Assembly (NCBI GenBank): GCA_964007475.1
Contig: OZ023273.1
Location: 17,559,922-17,623,921, forward strand
DNA: 64,000 nucleotides
Reading direction: 5' to 3'
From: Hybos culiciformis
Taxonomy: Eukaryota; Arthropoda; Insecta; Diptera; Hybotidae
The notes under the pieces are model-generated. The model had not been told where the DNA came from. It saw only the letters and a program-made list of their open reading frames with translations, and made no database searches. Made by a program: the position numbers and the translations under genes. Positions 27,801 to 39,800 of the stretch are shown here, one piece after another. Each line of letters starts with the position of its first letter. Within the stretch, counting starts at the first letter, position 1.

Positions 27801-30800
27801 TTGAACTTTCGAATTGGTCAGGAGAAATTTCGTCGTGTGTATCCGTGTAATTCTCGAGAGGTTGCTCAGATTTTTCATACTGATGGGAAACATCTACCTC
27901 ATATTTGTCAATTTCATTCATTTTATCTTCCTCGATATGAGGTTCGGTCAGAAAAACTTTTTGGTTATTACTAGGATAAGATGCTTGAGAAACAAAAGGA
28001 TTTTTATTAAATCGGTTGTCTTGTGGCTGAGGACGATTTCTGTAATTAACAAATCGAGAATGCAAGGAATGGTCCACATCCATTGGTTCAGGCTTTGGAA
28101 TTGGTTTTGGAGGAAGTGGGTAATAATTTCTGGGAGCGGGTGTTGGATGGAAAGTAGGATTTGGTTTCATGAAAAAAGGTTTTGAAATTTTATGCGGATT
28201 ATTAAGAAGATCGGGATTAAAGCTAGACTTTTGAATTTGTGGTGATCTTCTTGGAGCAATCATTGGAGGTACGGGTTGTGGTTTTTGTTGTTGGTGAAAT
28301 TTGTAACCACTATGGCTGTGTTGAATTCTATAGTCAACATTTTGAAGTTTGAGGCACAGATGGAGAGCCTCGGGCAAGTCATTTGGTTCCTTCATACTTA
28401 GCAATCGAGGTAAGTCTCCTTTTAATCCTCGAATGAAAGTATCTTACGCTTTGTCACGATAGGATTTTGTAATAACGTTTAGGGATTCTTGGCTCATTTC
28501 CATACCAGAAAGTTTGTTTAGTATAAGGGATAAGTGGTAATAAACACCCTGATAAAATTCTTGTATGGTTTCGTTTTTTTGTACCAGCATTGTCATTTGG
28601 TACTCTAAGGTGCCTAGGTCCCGTTTATCAGCATAATGTGAGTTAAGGCATTGAGAAATTCTGAGCCAATTCAAAGGAGTGTTATAGGACTCAAGCACGG
28701 CATCAGCTTCTCCAATTATTTTGTTCCGAACGACGTTTAAAATTCCAAAATATTTAGGGGTGCCTTGAAAATGTTCGTACGTAGTTAATATCCTTTCAAC
28801 ACTTTTTTTCCACGACGAGAATTGATCGGCTTGTCCGGAAAATTCTCTCAAACTTTTTACAATGTCCGGAATCCTATCTAAATCGTCAAGGTCTTGTCCG
28901 GCTTGAACAACTGGTTCTGCTTCATCACGCGGCTGAGGTTGGGGGATATGCTCACGCGGCTGAGGTTGGGGGATATGCTCAAGAGTAGCGCGGATAATTT
29001 GAGGAATTTCGGCTCTAACTATGTCTGTAATCAAAGCCCTAAGTTCATCAATACAGACATTATTTGCTGGCGTATTATTCTGTTGTCTGTTCTGTTCCGT
29101 AGATTGTGAATTATGTTGCTGTTGTTGTTGCAATTCGTTTAAATTAAGACTAGACATGTCGCTATGTAGATTAAAAAGTGAAGGTTTCAGTATGTCATTA
29201 TTTTTGTTTGCCATTTTTTTTGTTTATAAATTCAAAATCAAATTAATTTATTAAAATTAGAAGCTTGTTATTCAAATGTTTGCTTGTTTCAATAATCGAA
29301 CTTATAAATTTTCCTTTTAAATTTTTAAATTCAATTTCTCAATAAATCTTCTTTTTTTTTAATGATTTTTATATTTTTATGTATGAAATTCAAATTTTTT
29401 TTGTGTGCTAAAATTCAATTTTTTCTTTAGAAAATTTAATTTTCTTTATAAAACTTGTAAAATAATTTTTCAATAGTAAAAAAATTCGTTTTTCAATAAT
29501 TTTAATTTAGTACAAGTGAAAAAAAATTTTTTTTTTTTTTAATTTCTTAAATTTAAAAAAAACAAAAAATAGATCTAATTATAATTTTTCAAATTTCCAA
29601 CTATTTCTAGAGATGTAAATATTCTTTTTCATTAATTATAATTTACATAATTTTCAAATTTTGTTATTTAATTTTAAATATGTAAAATTTTTCCCTTTTT
29701 TTTTTTTTTTTATAATATTTTTGCTTTTAAATATTTTGTAATCTTCTTATTGGAATTGTATTGCAAATAAATTCGTGAAAATTTAATTTTTTTGTTTAAA
29801 TAATTATTTTGATTTAGGTATTTGAAAAAAATTATTATTTTTCCTTTTAAATTTCGTACCCTTTTATTTGTGGTAATTTATTTTATTTAATTACTTACAT
29901 AAGAAAAATAATTAACATATTTATTTCTGGACCGGCTGCTGACTCCTTTGTCACTGGTTAGGCGGCTGCTGAACAATATTTGATGGTTTACTGCACAACT
30001 CCGTTTTATCTTTAATTTCGATTACTAAGGGGCCTCGTTTCCTAACGCTTCTTGTGTCAAAGGCTACTCAACAATTATTGGTGATAATAATTAAATAGTT
30101 TTTTTCTTTTATGAATAAATTATTTCCGAAATTATTATATAATATTTTAATTCGGATTTTTTATTTATTATTATTTTTTTATTCAATTCAATACTTATTA
30201 ATCTTTAAGTTTCAGATCTTTAAGTTAAACTTTTTATTATCAACTAATACACCGTTCCACGTTGGGCGCCAGTTAATTTTTTCCTATACTTTCTTTTATA
30301 TTTAATAATATTTTTTAAATGAAACACATTTATTTTTTATAAGTTGTTTTGTTCTTTATTAATTGAGCGTAATTCTACAACTAACTTAAATCAATTTTAT
30401 ATATTATTTTACATAATTTATTTTACATAATTTGGATTTTCTAAAAACTAAGTGCACAAATTGTGGGAATTAGAAACATGAAAAAAGCATAAATTGCTGA
30501 CAACAGAAAAATGGTCTTATTTTAAACGATAACAAACTTTAAATTTCATTTTACCAACAATTCTAATTCTACAAAAGAAATAGAAATAAAATTTTAAAGA
30601 AATATGATCTGATAATTTGCCTTATTTTAATTTTTTTAAATTTAGTTAACTTTATCGTTAACTTGTATATTATGTAAATATTTCTAGAAAATTATATATT
30701 ATATATATATATATATATTCTAGAAAATTAAGATTTTTTATACGGATTTCAGGAAAAAATCTTAAAAGCGATATTTTTTATAAATAACATAACTTTAAAA

Positions 30801-33800
30801 TACAATGAAAAATTTATTTTATAAAAATAATTTAATGTAATTTATGCAACGGCAATGAAAAATTTTTTCTACATTTTTATAAAGAAATTTATTGTATGTA
30901 GTAAAAATACATATGACAATTATTTATATATTTTATTTAAGTTACAGTTTAACGATGCATACGACGAAGTAGAGGTTGCATATCTCGACAATTAATAGAG
31001 CTATCAATAAAGGAGTGGGTGAAATGGAGTTCGACTTCAAAAACATGAAAAATTATTATAATCCGAGCTGTTATATAAAAATTAAATATTTTTGTTCTGA
31101 CGCATATGAAAGCTCAGAAGAATTATTGTATTTATATATTATATATATAATTTATTATAAATGAGTACATTGTAATATTTATTGATATAGTATTATATTA
31201 TATTGTATATTTTGTAACATTTGACCAAAACATATAAATCTTATTTAAAATCTAGATATTAATTCTAATAAGAATTGTATTCAACTTACTAGAGTCGAAG
31301 AAAAGTTAACCTTGGAAGATATTGACACTATTTACGTGATAGCATTCGCCGCATAGTTTTATAATGAATTTAATTTCAAATATGTAGACCATGTGCATGA
31401 CAAAATTGGTAGCTGAGTGACAAGGGTTTCATTAAATATTCTGTAGGCAGTTAAAGAACATGCGGATCGGTCAGAATCGGTTTTATACAGTTTACAATTG
31501 ATTTTAAAAGTAAAGTACGTATCATATATTCTTGTATTATACACATTTTCATTCCGCCTCTGTATTTTAAGAAAATTTTATAAAATGAACATGTTTATTT
31601 TCATGGTCTGAGAAATTTTATTTATTCAGTATAATGAATTTGTATTTTTTAACGAAAAAAAAAATGTTTTTTAAGGACGAACTTTTATATATTCTTTATG
31701 CAAAGAATACCAATAAAAGAGATTATTTTAATGAGTCCAATGAGATTTGAGTTGTGGTTGTTGGCTTCTCAACCAAAAGAGCAAAAATAGCTATTAATTA
31801 CAATTACAAAAAAAAAACAAGAAAAAAATATTATTATTTATTTAAGTTAAGTAAATCAATTTATGTTATAACGTTTATTACTTATTTTCATATTCAATTT
31901 GAATATTTTAATAAAATTATTATTTGGGTAATGATTTTAATGAAATCAAGACAGATATTAATACTTTATAAAAGGATTTAATTTGAATTTTATAAGGTAA
32001 ATGCCCATATTACCGCGAGTCTAAGAAGCTTCTGACATTAAAGTGCTGTAAAATATTGAAATATAATTATATTTTTGCAGACAAAATGGATATGACTCTT
32101 TATTAATGTCTTAAATTTAAATTTTTTTTTTTAGAATTAAAATTAATTATTTATTTTTTAAAAAATTAATTAAAATAAAATAATCCATAAAAGCCCATAT
32201 TACCGTGGTATAAAAATTCAACTGTCCCTATTACCGCTTTTTTTGTTTTTATTACCGTGGTAATTTTTAGCTTCTAAAAAATCAAGAATAAAAATCATTT
32301 TTAAAGCAATTAATATTTTTTCAATTTTATTTTAACAAACAAAAAAGTTAAGAAATAAAAAAGACAATTTTCATATTCAACAAAAATAAAAAAAATAATT
32401 AAATAATAGGAACATAAATTTCTTTCTTTGATTCATGGATCAGATTTTTTGTATTTCAGGAACACTATATAAACCTCCGGTATTTAGTAGACTTGGTGGA
32501 TTAATTTTTTTTACTTCATACCCCATTTACCACAATATATCGTCTCGTTCTGGCCATTTCCAATTGGCTCCACTCATAGTCATAGTTTTGACTTGAAAAT
32601 CGTTATCATTAACGTCTATTACCATCCCAGGGAAAAATTCTCCCTCATATTTAATAATGACGTAATCATTGACGTTTAGATCGTTCGGTGTTTCTTCATT
32701 ACTCATTGCATCGTTTGCGTCGTTTGCTGTTCTGTTGTAAACGAGCTTGCTGCCTTTTCATGTTAACACCTGGTTCAAGCGATGGATCCTCAATAACTGG
32801 CGAATAATTTTTCTCAATAAGGTATGTATTTAATATATGGAACCATTTTCTTATTTTGTGCTCAGTTATTTTCGCTCGGCTTTTCGTCAAATTTTGTGGA
32901 ATTCGTTTTGAGATATTGGGATGCCTTTTTAAAAAACCTTCAACCCAATGTCTACTAGGCTTGCCCTTTTTTGTATTTTTTTTTAGATTTTGGAGCACTA
33001 AAGTTACTGATTTTAGTGATTGTGTATCCAAAAATGGCCATATCAAGCACCCACGGTAATAGGGACGAATGTAATTAAGAAACCGATGTATACCGCGGTA
33101 AACGGAACCATTTCAAAAGTAACGTCCTTATTACCGTGGATTTTATTTTATTATTATTTATATTAATTTAGATATAAAAAGCGAAATCAACTTTTAAAAA
33201 TGTTTCAATTTAAATAAACAATTTAATCGAATCATTTTTTCTTTTAATAATTCTCGTTTTAGTACCAAAAAAAACCTTAAGAAAAAAATTCCTTTACTTA
33301 CCGAAATCTTAAGCAATTTTTTGAACAGGGGTAACTCGCACGAAAGTCAGGACATTAATGTCAATATTAACACTTTTGGCGGGATATATATATTTTTTTT
33401 TTTTTTTAATTGAAACCTATACCAGAGTAAACATATTTCTATAGTAGAGTAACAAGGAATAACGAAAATTTTTATGCAAAAAAAAAAAAAAAATTCACCT
33501 CCCTCTTACAAGGTGCCTTTCTGATTCCTTTTACTTAATTTTTTTTCGCAGGTTTTTTTAAAATCCAAAATTAAGTACTTTTTTAAGAACAAAGTGAGTT
33601 CATTTCGTTTTATTTTCGACTTAAAACTATTTTCTTATTTTTAAAATTTTTTAAAACCGTAAAATTACTTATATTTTACAATTTTTTTAATTTTTTGTAA
33701 AGACAAAAAATTATCATAGTCACCTGGTTCTTTTATAAAATAAATGCATTGTTTACATTTATTTGGCCTTAAGCGCGTCATAGTTTCCCTTAAATACTCA

Positions 33801-36800
33801 ATACTAATAAATAAAAATCATATGATTTTTGTTTTGCTTTAATTTTTCGATTTTAAGGATGTGAGAATTTTTTTTAAAGCTTAAAGCTAATTTGAATTTC
33901 AACCGCTAGTGATTTAAATGTGAGAAATTAAAATAATAATTTAAATTAACTTTTACCAATTTTTTAGTTCTCAATTTGATGAATTTTAAACAGTTTGAAA
34001 AATGTAAATTAACAGTTCATCCTTAAAACTTTCTTAATTATATTAAAATATTACAGGATAAGTTTGCTGAAAATTTCGATTTACATGTAACAGAAAATAA
34101 TTTAGTAAGTAAATTAGATTCCCTTCTTACAAACGTTGAATGTAATTTCAAATGTTGTGAAAATTTCAATAAAATTTATTTAATTCATTTTTTCATACGT
34201 GCGCGCATATATTTCATTTTACATTTTTTTAATAAAAATGTAAAAATTAGAAAAAATAGAAATAAAATGTTGTCTGTGATGAGTTTATAAAATTAAAAGT
34301 CTTGTTTTATTTCGTAACTTTTAAAAAAGTGTAGTGGTTGACTTATTTTATTTTAAATTTATAAATCTAGTTTACTAAATAATTTATGTAATTTTAATTT
34401 TCAATTTTTTATTTAGTTCTAATTTAGTTTTCATAGAATAAGTAATTAATTTAATTTTTATAATAATGTTTTTAAATTTTTATTATTCAAAATTTATAAT
34501 TAAATTTTTTATTTAAAATTTATAATTAAATTTATTTAAAAAAAATAATAATGGTTTTAATTATTTAATAAATCTTGAACGTTATAATTGGTGACCCCGA
34601 CATCGAACATGCAACTTCACAACCCCGACATCGAATCTCACAATTCCGACAAAATTAGCATCCTTCATTCAAATTCAAGACATCAAGATTTTTATTCAAC
34701 AAAGCAAATATTCAACAATTATTAAACAATTTTCAAGAATTATCGCATCAATTTATCAAATTATCATAAATTTATTTGCAACTTTTCTTTCTCAACTATT
34801 CAACAACACATCAATCATCCTCAATCAATTCAGCAACAACAACAACATCATCAACAACTGCAACATCAATCACTTAGGCAACAACAACAACATCAAATAA
34901 CAACAATTTTTATCCAACATTATTTTTCAACAATATTGTTCAATTAAATACAATATTGTTCAATTAAATACAATATTGTTCAATTAAATATCATCCAAAG
35001 CTGAACGCAGTCCGCGCCAAGCACGTCATTTGGATTATATTGATCAATTACAACAACAATAGACCAGTAATACTATGAATAAATAAACGAAACGCCACAA
35101 ATTGGTAATTATTAATTCAACAAATAGTATTACTGGTCCATCCATTTATCATGCAACTTATTTATCAAACTACGCCTCATTAACAGCTACTTCTCTGTCA
35201 TTATCCTCATTCTCTTTCATCTTGATTAATAAAATTTTATTTTATTTATAATTTTTATCTGGAAGGGGGGTATTGTAGTGGTTGACTTATTTTATTTTAA
35301 ATTTATAAATCTAGTTTACTAAATAATTTATGTAATTTTAATTTTCAATTTTTTATTTAGTTCTAATTTAGTTTTCATAGAATAAGTAATTAATTTAATT
35401 TTCATAATAATGTTTTTAAATTTTTATTATTCAAAATTTATAATTAAATTTTTTATTTAAAATTTATAATTAAATTTATTTAAAAAAAATAATAATGGTT
35501 TTAATTATTTAATAAATCCTAAACGTTATAAAAGCAACCATCTCATCCCTGATCATTTTTATTCAACACAATGACAGATTTTGAGTAAAAAAAAACATAG
35601 ATTTTTTGGCGGGACGAAATAAATTTTCTATGGCAGATACTTTACTTTATGAAATAGGTGTACAATGCCTATACTTAGCACATCCGAAAAAAAAAGAAAA
35701 TAGGAAAAAAGCAAAGCCTGCTATGTTTTTATTCAATTTTAAAAACGTTTTACCACGGTAATGTGTACTACCACGGTAATATGGGCATTTACCTTATACA
35801 GTATACAAAATATAAAGTGTAAGAATATAATTCATAAAGAAATATGGATAATCGTTATTTGTAAATTATATTTGAAACACAAATTTATGTATTAGAATTT
35901 GAATTGAAATTGATTGTAAAAAGTTACAAGTTTTATTATTGATATATTTCTATTGATTAATATAATTCAGACTTACGTACAGATGTGCCTATTTTTTTGA
36001 AAATAAGTTAATATGTACATAAACATGTACATATATAATAATCAAAATTATCAAAATATATGTATAGGTCAATTAACAAAATTTGGCAAATATGATACCT
36101 TATACAAAGAAATCTACAAAGAAATGAACTTAATTTTTTTTATAGTACTTTTATTCACTGATTCTTTCGTGTTTCATATAAAAACCAATATTGCATCCCT
36201 TTAAATTGAAACAAACATACATTATGTTTTTTTTTTTTACTTTGCCTATAGTGTACACAAATGGAAATTGTTAGTGATGGTTCATGAAAATTTTTATTAA
36301 CAACTATTTAATTAAAGGCTCGTCAATCCACAAGTCACTCCAAATGTCACATTTGTCGCCAACAATATTTTTAATTTAATTTGTATACTTAAAAGGATAT
36401 AATTTAACGAGTTATTGCATCACAGAAAAAAAAAATCATTAAAAGACGTAAAATCATATCAAATTATTCAATGCTGTATATAATGTACACGACACATTAA
36501 TTTAGATTATATGGTTAGTAAGAACACGAGGAAGTGACAGGAGTAAAGAAAAATCAAGGTTTTTTGTGGGATTCAATAACTTAATTAGTTTTTTGGTATA
36601 CATAGTATAAGCTTTCAGTGTTCAAAATAGAACTAAAAAGGTTTCAAATATTAATATTTAGTAAAGGAAGCGAAAACAAATAATGTTCCAATTAAAAAAA
36701 AATTTGGTCGAGATTTGGTTAACAACATATTATATTTCTATATCATCTACTCTAGTAATAAATATTTAGTTATAAAAAAATTAAGTAAACGAAGGCGTGA

Positions 36801-39800
36801 AAGGAAAAGGATACGCGTAAGGACTTTAAGTAGTTTGTAGTTGTTGTACTACAAAAATTACACTTTGTTTATATTCTGAAAGTTTTTTGGTCTTTTTTTT
36901 ATGTTGTATTGAAATTAAATTGTTTATGTTGTGTGTTGTAATTGTTTAAAATAATAATTTCCATACCATTTTACAAGCCTAAACTGGATTTCTTACAGGG
37001 AAAAAGAAAATTTGGAAAAACATTAAAAGAAGAAAATATTTGTATCCATTTAATATAAAAAAAATTTTTAAATTTCCAAAAGCAAATATAAAAAACTTTT
37101 TGTTTAGTTATGTACATCGCTCTAAGCGACTATAACGAAACTCTTTTTATTTTCGATTAAAATTTTAATTTATTTTAGAGGTTTAACATAAAATTATATG
37201 GAACAATGTTACAATGTTATATGGAACAATGAACGTGGTGTTAAATAATAAAAAAATTATCTTAACTTTTCTTTTTGTTAAATTTAATAATATTAAAATG
37301 TTCAAGTTAAGAAAAATAAATGTTTACATTACATCAAATATTTTCGCAATTTATAATTCATTGGATTCGTAGAATTTTGTCGTAAATCAATATGAACGTC
37401 CAAACACAATTATAATTTAATAAAATTGATTACGATCATTTTGGACGATGATCAAATTTGATAACGACAAAACTGTTTGAGAGATACGACTATTAAAAAT
37501 TTATTATTTACAAGATCTTCGAGAATGGTTTACATAAAAAATATTCCTTTTACTTACACCTTCAAATAAAAATACCAAAAAAGCGGAACAAAATGTTGTA
37601 TGGAGTTGTCTATCTGTAAGTATTCTTAATCAATGATAGATATACGATATAAATAATTTCTTCAATTTATTAATAAAATACCTAGGTATATCTAAGTGTA
37701 TAATTTTTTTTTAATTACGAACAACTCGATGGTTATTAAAATTCTTGCCACACATTTTTTTTTGTTCAGATCCTTTTCCTTTTTTTTTTGTTTTGTTTAT
37801 TTTTACAAAAGCTTTCAACTCGGTAGAAATATTTTAATTTATTTATTCACAAAATAAATTTTATCAAATTCGGCGAACAATTAAAAACAATTCTGAAAGA
37901 ATTATTATAATTTATGTTGGTATAAATTTAATATAAAAAAAAAACATTTAAAAATTATTTTTGGCTATGAAATTTATTAAAATTTATTACTTTAAAAAAA
38001 AAAATTAGAATTGTTTATACAAATACTGATATGGGAAATTGAGTCACTTTCAAATTTAATTTTAAAGTTATTTCACTCTTTTAGAGCATTTTTTATAGGT
38101 TAATTTATATACAAACATTATGTAGTAAAACGAAGTATTAAGTACATGAGTAAGACCAAGAATACAAGAAACAATATTAATTTATTTATTAGGAATTTGA
38201 AATTCAGTATTTCAAATCCTTTTCGGGTGAAGGCCTTTTGTATTTGAATTATTTTTTTTAATTTAATTTTTATTTCAAATCTGTTCATAAAACAAAATTA
38301 AATTTACATTCTTAAACAATGATAATAATCCTTTTTATTTTGTTTTACCAGCACCTTCAAATATAAAATAAAAGAATTTTTAAAACATGAAAAAAACTAA
38401 TATTGTATTATTATAATTAGGTAATCAATGATTATAAAGTCTGGAAAATTTTGCATTAGTCAATTTCGTATATGAATTGTTAATTACTTAAGTGGCTATA
38501 GGTTTTTTTTTGAACTTTTCATGAGTACAATTAGACTTTCAAAAATTTTATTATTTAATTTTTCTTCAATGAAATTTAGAAAATAATATTTATAAATAAT
38601 ATTAATATTATTTTAATAAAAGTTTGTATAATTTATTTTTTTTTTATTTCACCCATTTTATAAATTGTTAATCTCTTAATAATTCTTCTAACATTAAAAG
38701 AAATAAAAAATTTCTCTTTTGATTTACTTTTTCACGTTAAAAAAGTTATAATGTTAATAGTACCTTTTAGGGTTTTTATAATCTATTAAGAGGATATTTC
38801 ACGCAGCGTTAATAGCTGTAAATATTTTATTAATTTTTAACAATTTTCCTTTTTTTTTTTTCTTTCAAACATTTTTTCTTGATTTCCAAAAAACAAAAAA
38901 ATCAACGACGATGTTCATAAAAACAAATAACAAAAAAAATATAAAATAAATATATAAAAAAAACTTTATGTATATTTATGTTTTCCACCTACACTAAAAT
39001 AAAATAATATTATAATAATAATATTATAGCTATATACAAAAGTTTTCTCTTGTTTAAAAAGAATAAATATTTATTATCTTTTTGGAGAAATTTGATGCCA
39101 AAGTAAGGCAATTCGTATTGTTTTTGTTTCACATTATTATTAAAGTACTAATAATAATTTAGTTTTCACGTAGGCTTTTGCATCTGCATAATTATATTAA
39201 ATATGATCAAAAAGCTTTAACATCACTTATAAATTAGTTATTATATTTGTTTTATTTATTACAAAATTTTGAATTAAGTGAATATTCTTGAATAACGTTA
39301 TAGTGAATCTAAAAATATTAAGTTCTGACTTTATATAATAATTTAAAACTTCTTTTCATTTTTCTTTAAAACATAAATTTTCTTTATTTTTATCATTATA
39401 TACAATAATAATTTAACTTTGAATATTTTTTCCAATAATTGAAATAGGAAAGAATAATATCATTTGATTGGAGGTACCACAACAGATCTTATGTTGTGAA
39501 GTCTATTGTCATTCTAATCTTTATTTTTATATAAGTATTGTATATAAATATGTTTCTTATATTTTTACTGAAAGTGATGGATGATTGAATAAAAATTAGA
39601 AAACATTAAAAAGGACAAGAATTTTCTTAATTCTATCATACCCATGTCATTGTGTCTTGTGCACGTTGTTTTGCCTTATATTATACATTTTTACAATCAA
39701 TTAAATTCTAATTAAATAAAGGATGAAAAAATGTTATAACTTATTAGGAAAAGAAATATAAATATTTAAAAGAACAAGGCCCTTGCTTTTTTCTACTTGA

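Larger units (their letters stand above)
27775..29214 (-). pseudogene. gag: Errantivirus gag, interrupted by one in-frame stop
   Basis: One frame runs from ATG 29214 to TGA 27777-27775 and is interrupted only by TAA at 28446-28444, after codon 256. The frame stays open on both sides of that stop. The N-terminal 110 residues are Gln- and Pro-rich, with a Q-run at about 29-33 and a duplicated EHIPQPQPR at 79-96 from a 27-bp tandem duplication. From about 113 follows the capsid-like region ([19 protein letters not shown] and onwards) typical of errantivirus Gag. There is no CCHC zinc knuckle, which is usual in this group; the C-terminal part is Pro/Asn-rich and then acidic. Gag would form the particle. 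As read, the stop would truncate it and also block Gag-Pol, so this copy would need readthrough or helper proteins. A base-calling error at one codon is an alternative. Confidence 0.88.
22723..30663 (-). mobile_element. Gypsy-like errantivirus (Ty3/gypsy LTR retrotransposon with env)
   Basis: A 7,941-bp element inserted in intron 1 of the prohormone-4 gene, in the same orientation. It has two near-identical LTRs that begin AGTTAA and end TTAACT, a 4-bp target duplication TGTA (22719-22722 and 30664-30667), a tRNA-Lys-complementary primer site, a polypurine tract, and gag, pol and env in that order. The target reads TACA on the element's strand, in keeping with the alternating pyrimidine-purine targets of gypsy relatives. 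tRNA-Lys priming points to the gypsy branch rather than the tRNA-Ser-primed 17.6/ZAM branch. The LTRs differ by one base and one 26-bp indel, so insertion looks recent. This copy carries one stop inside gag; pol and env are open. Confidence 0.95.
34330..35529 (+). mobile_element. Non-coding mini LTR retrotransposon (TRIM-like) nested in the pogo/Tigger-like element
   Basis: 1,200 bp with two 256-bp direct repeats, a 5-bp target duplication AAAAG (34325-34329 and 35530-35534), a primer site TGGTGACCCCGAC three bases after the left LTR, and a polypurine stretch GGAAGGGGGG before the right LTR. The 688-bp interior has no long ORF. It is CAA-rich and contains three perfect 20-bp tandem units. The LTRs differ at about three positions. 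It must depend on another element's enzymes. The tRNA-Trp-type primer suggests a CsRn1/Kabuki-like Ty3/gypsy partner, by inference. Confidence 0.85.
31993..35796. mobile_element. Pogo/Tigger-like DNA transposon, defective, with a nested LTR element
   Basis: Perfect 23-bp terminal inverted repeats begin TAAGGTAAATGCCC (31993-32015 and 35774-35796), and TA is duplicated outside (31991-31992 and 35797-35798), as in the Tc1/mariner/pogo superfamily. The motif ATTACCG, often as ATTACCGTGG, recurs nine times inside: four at the left end (32009, 32199, 32230, 32251), three at 33054-33136 and two at the right end. These are probably transposase binding sites. The only coding remnant is a minus-strand CENP-B-type DNA-binding domain. 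Without the 1.2-kb nested insertion it would be about 2.6 kb. Confidence 0.88.

Noticed and set aside
26255..29254. Plus-strand ORFs inside pol and gag
   Set aside because: Antisense shadows of the errantivirus genes.
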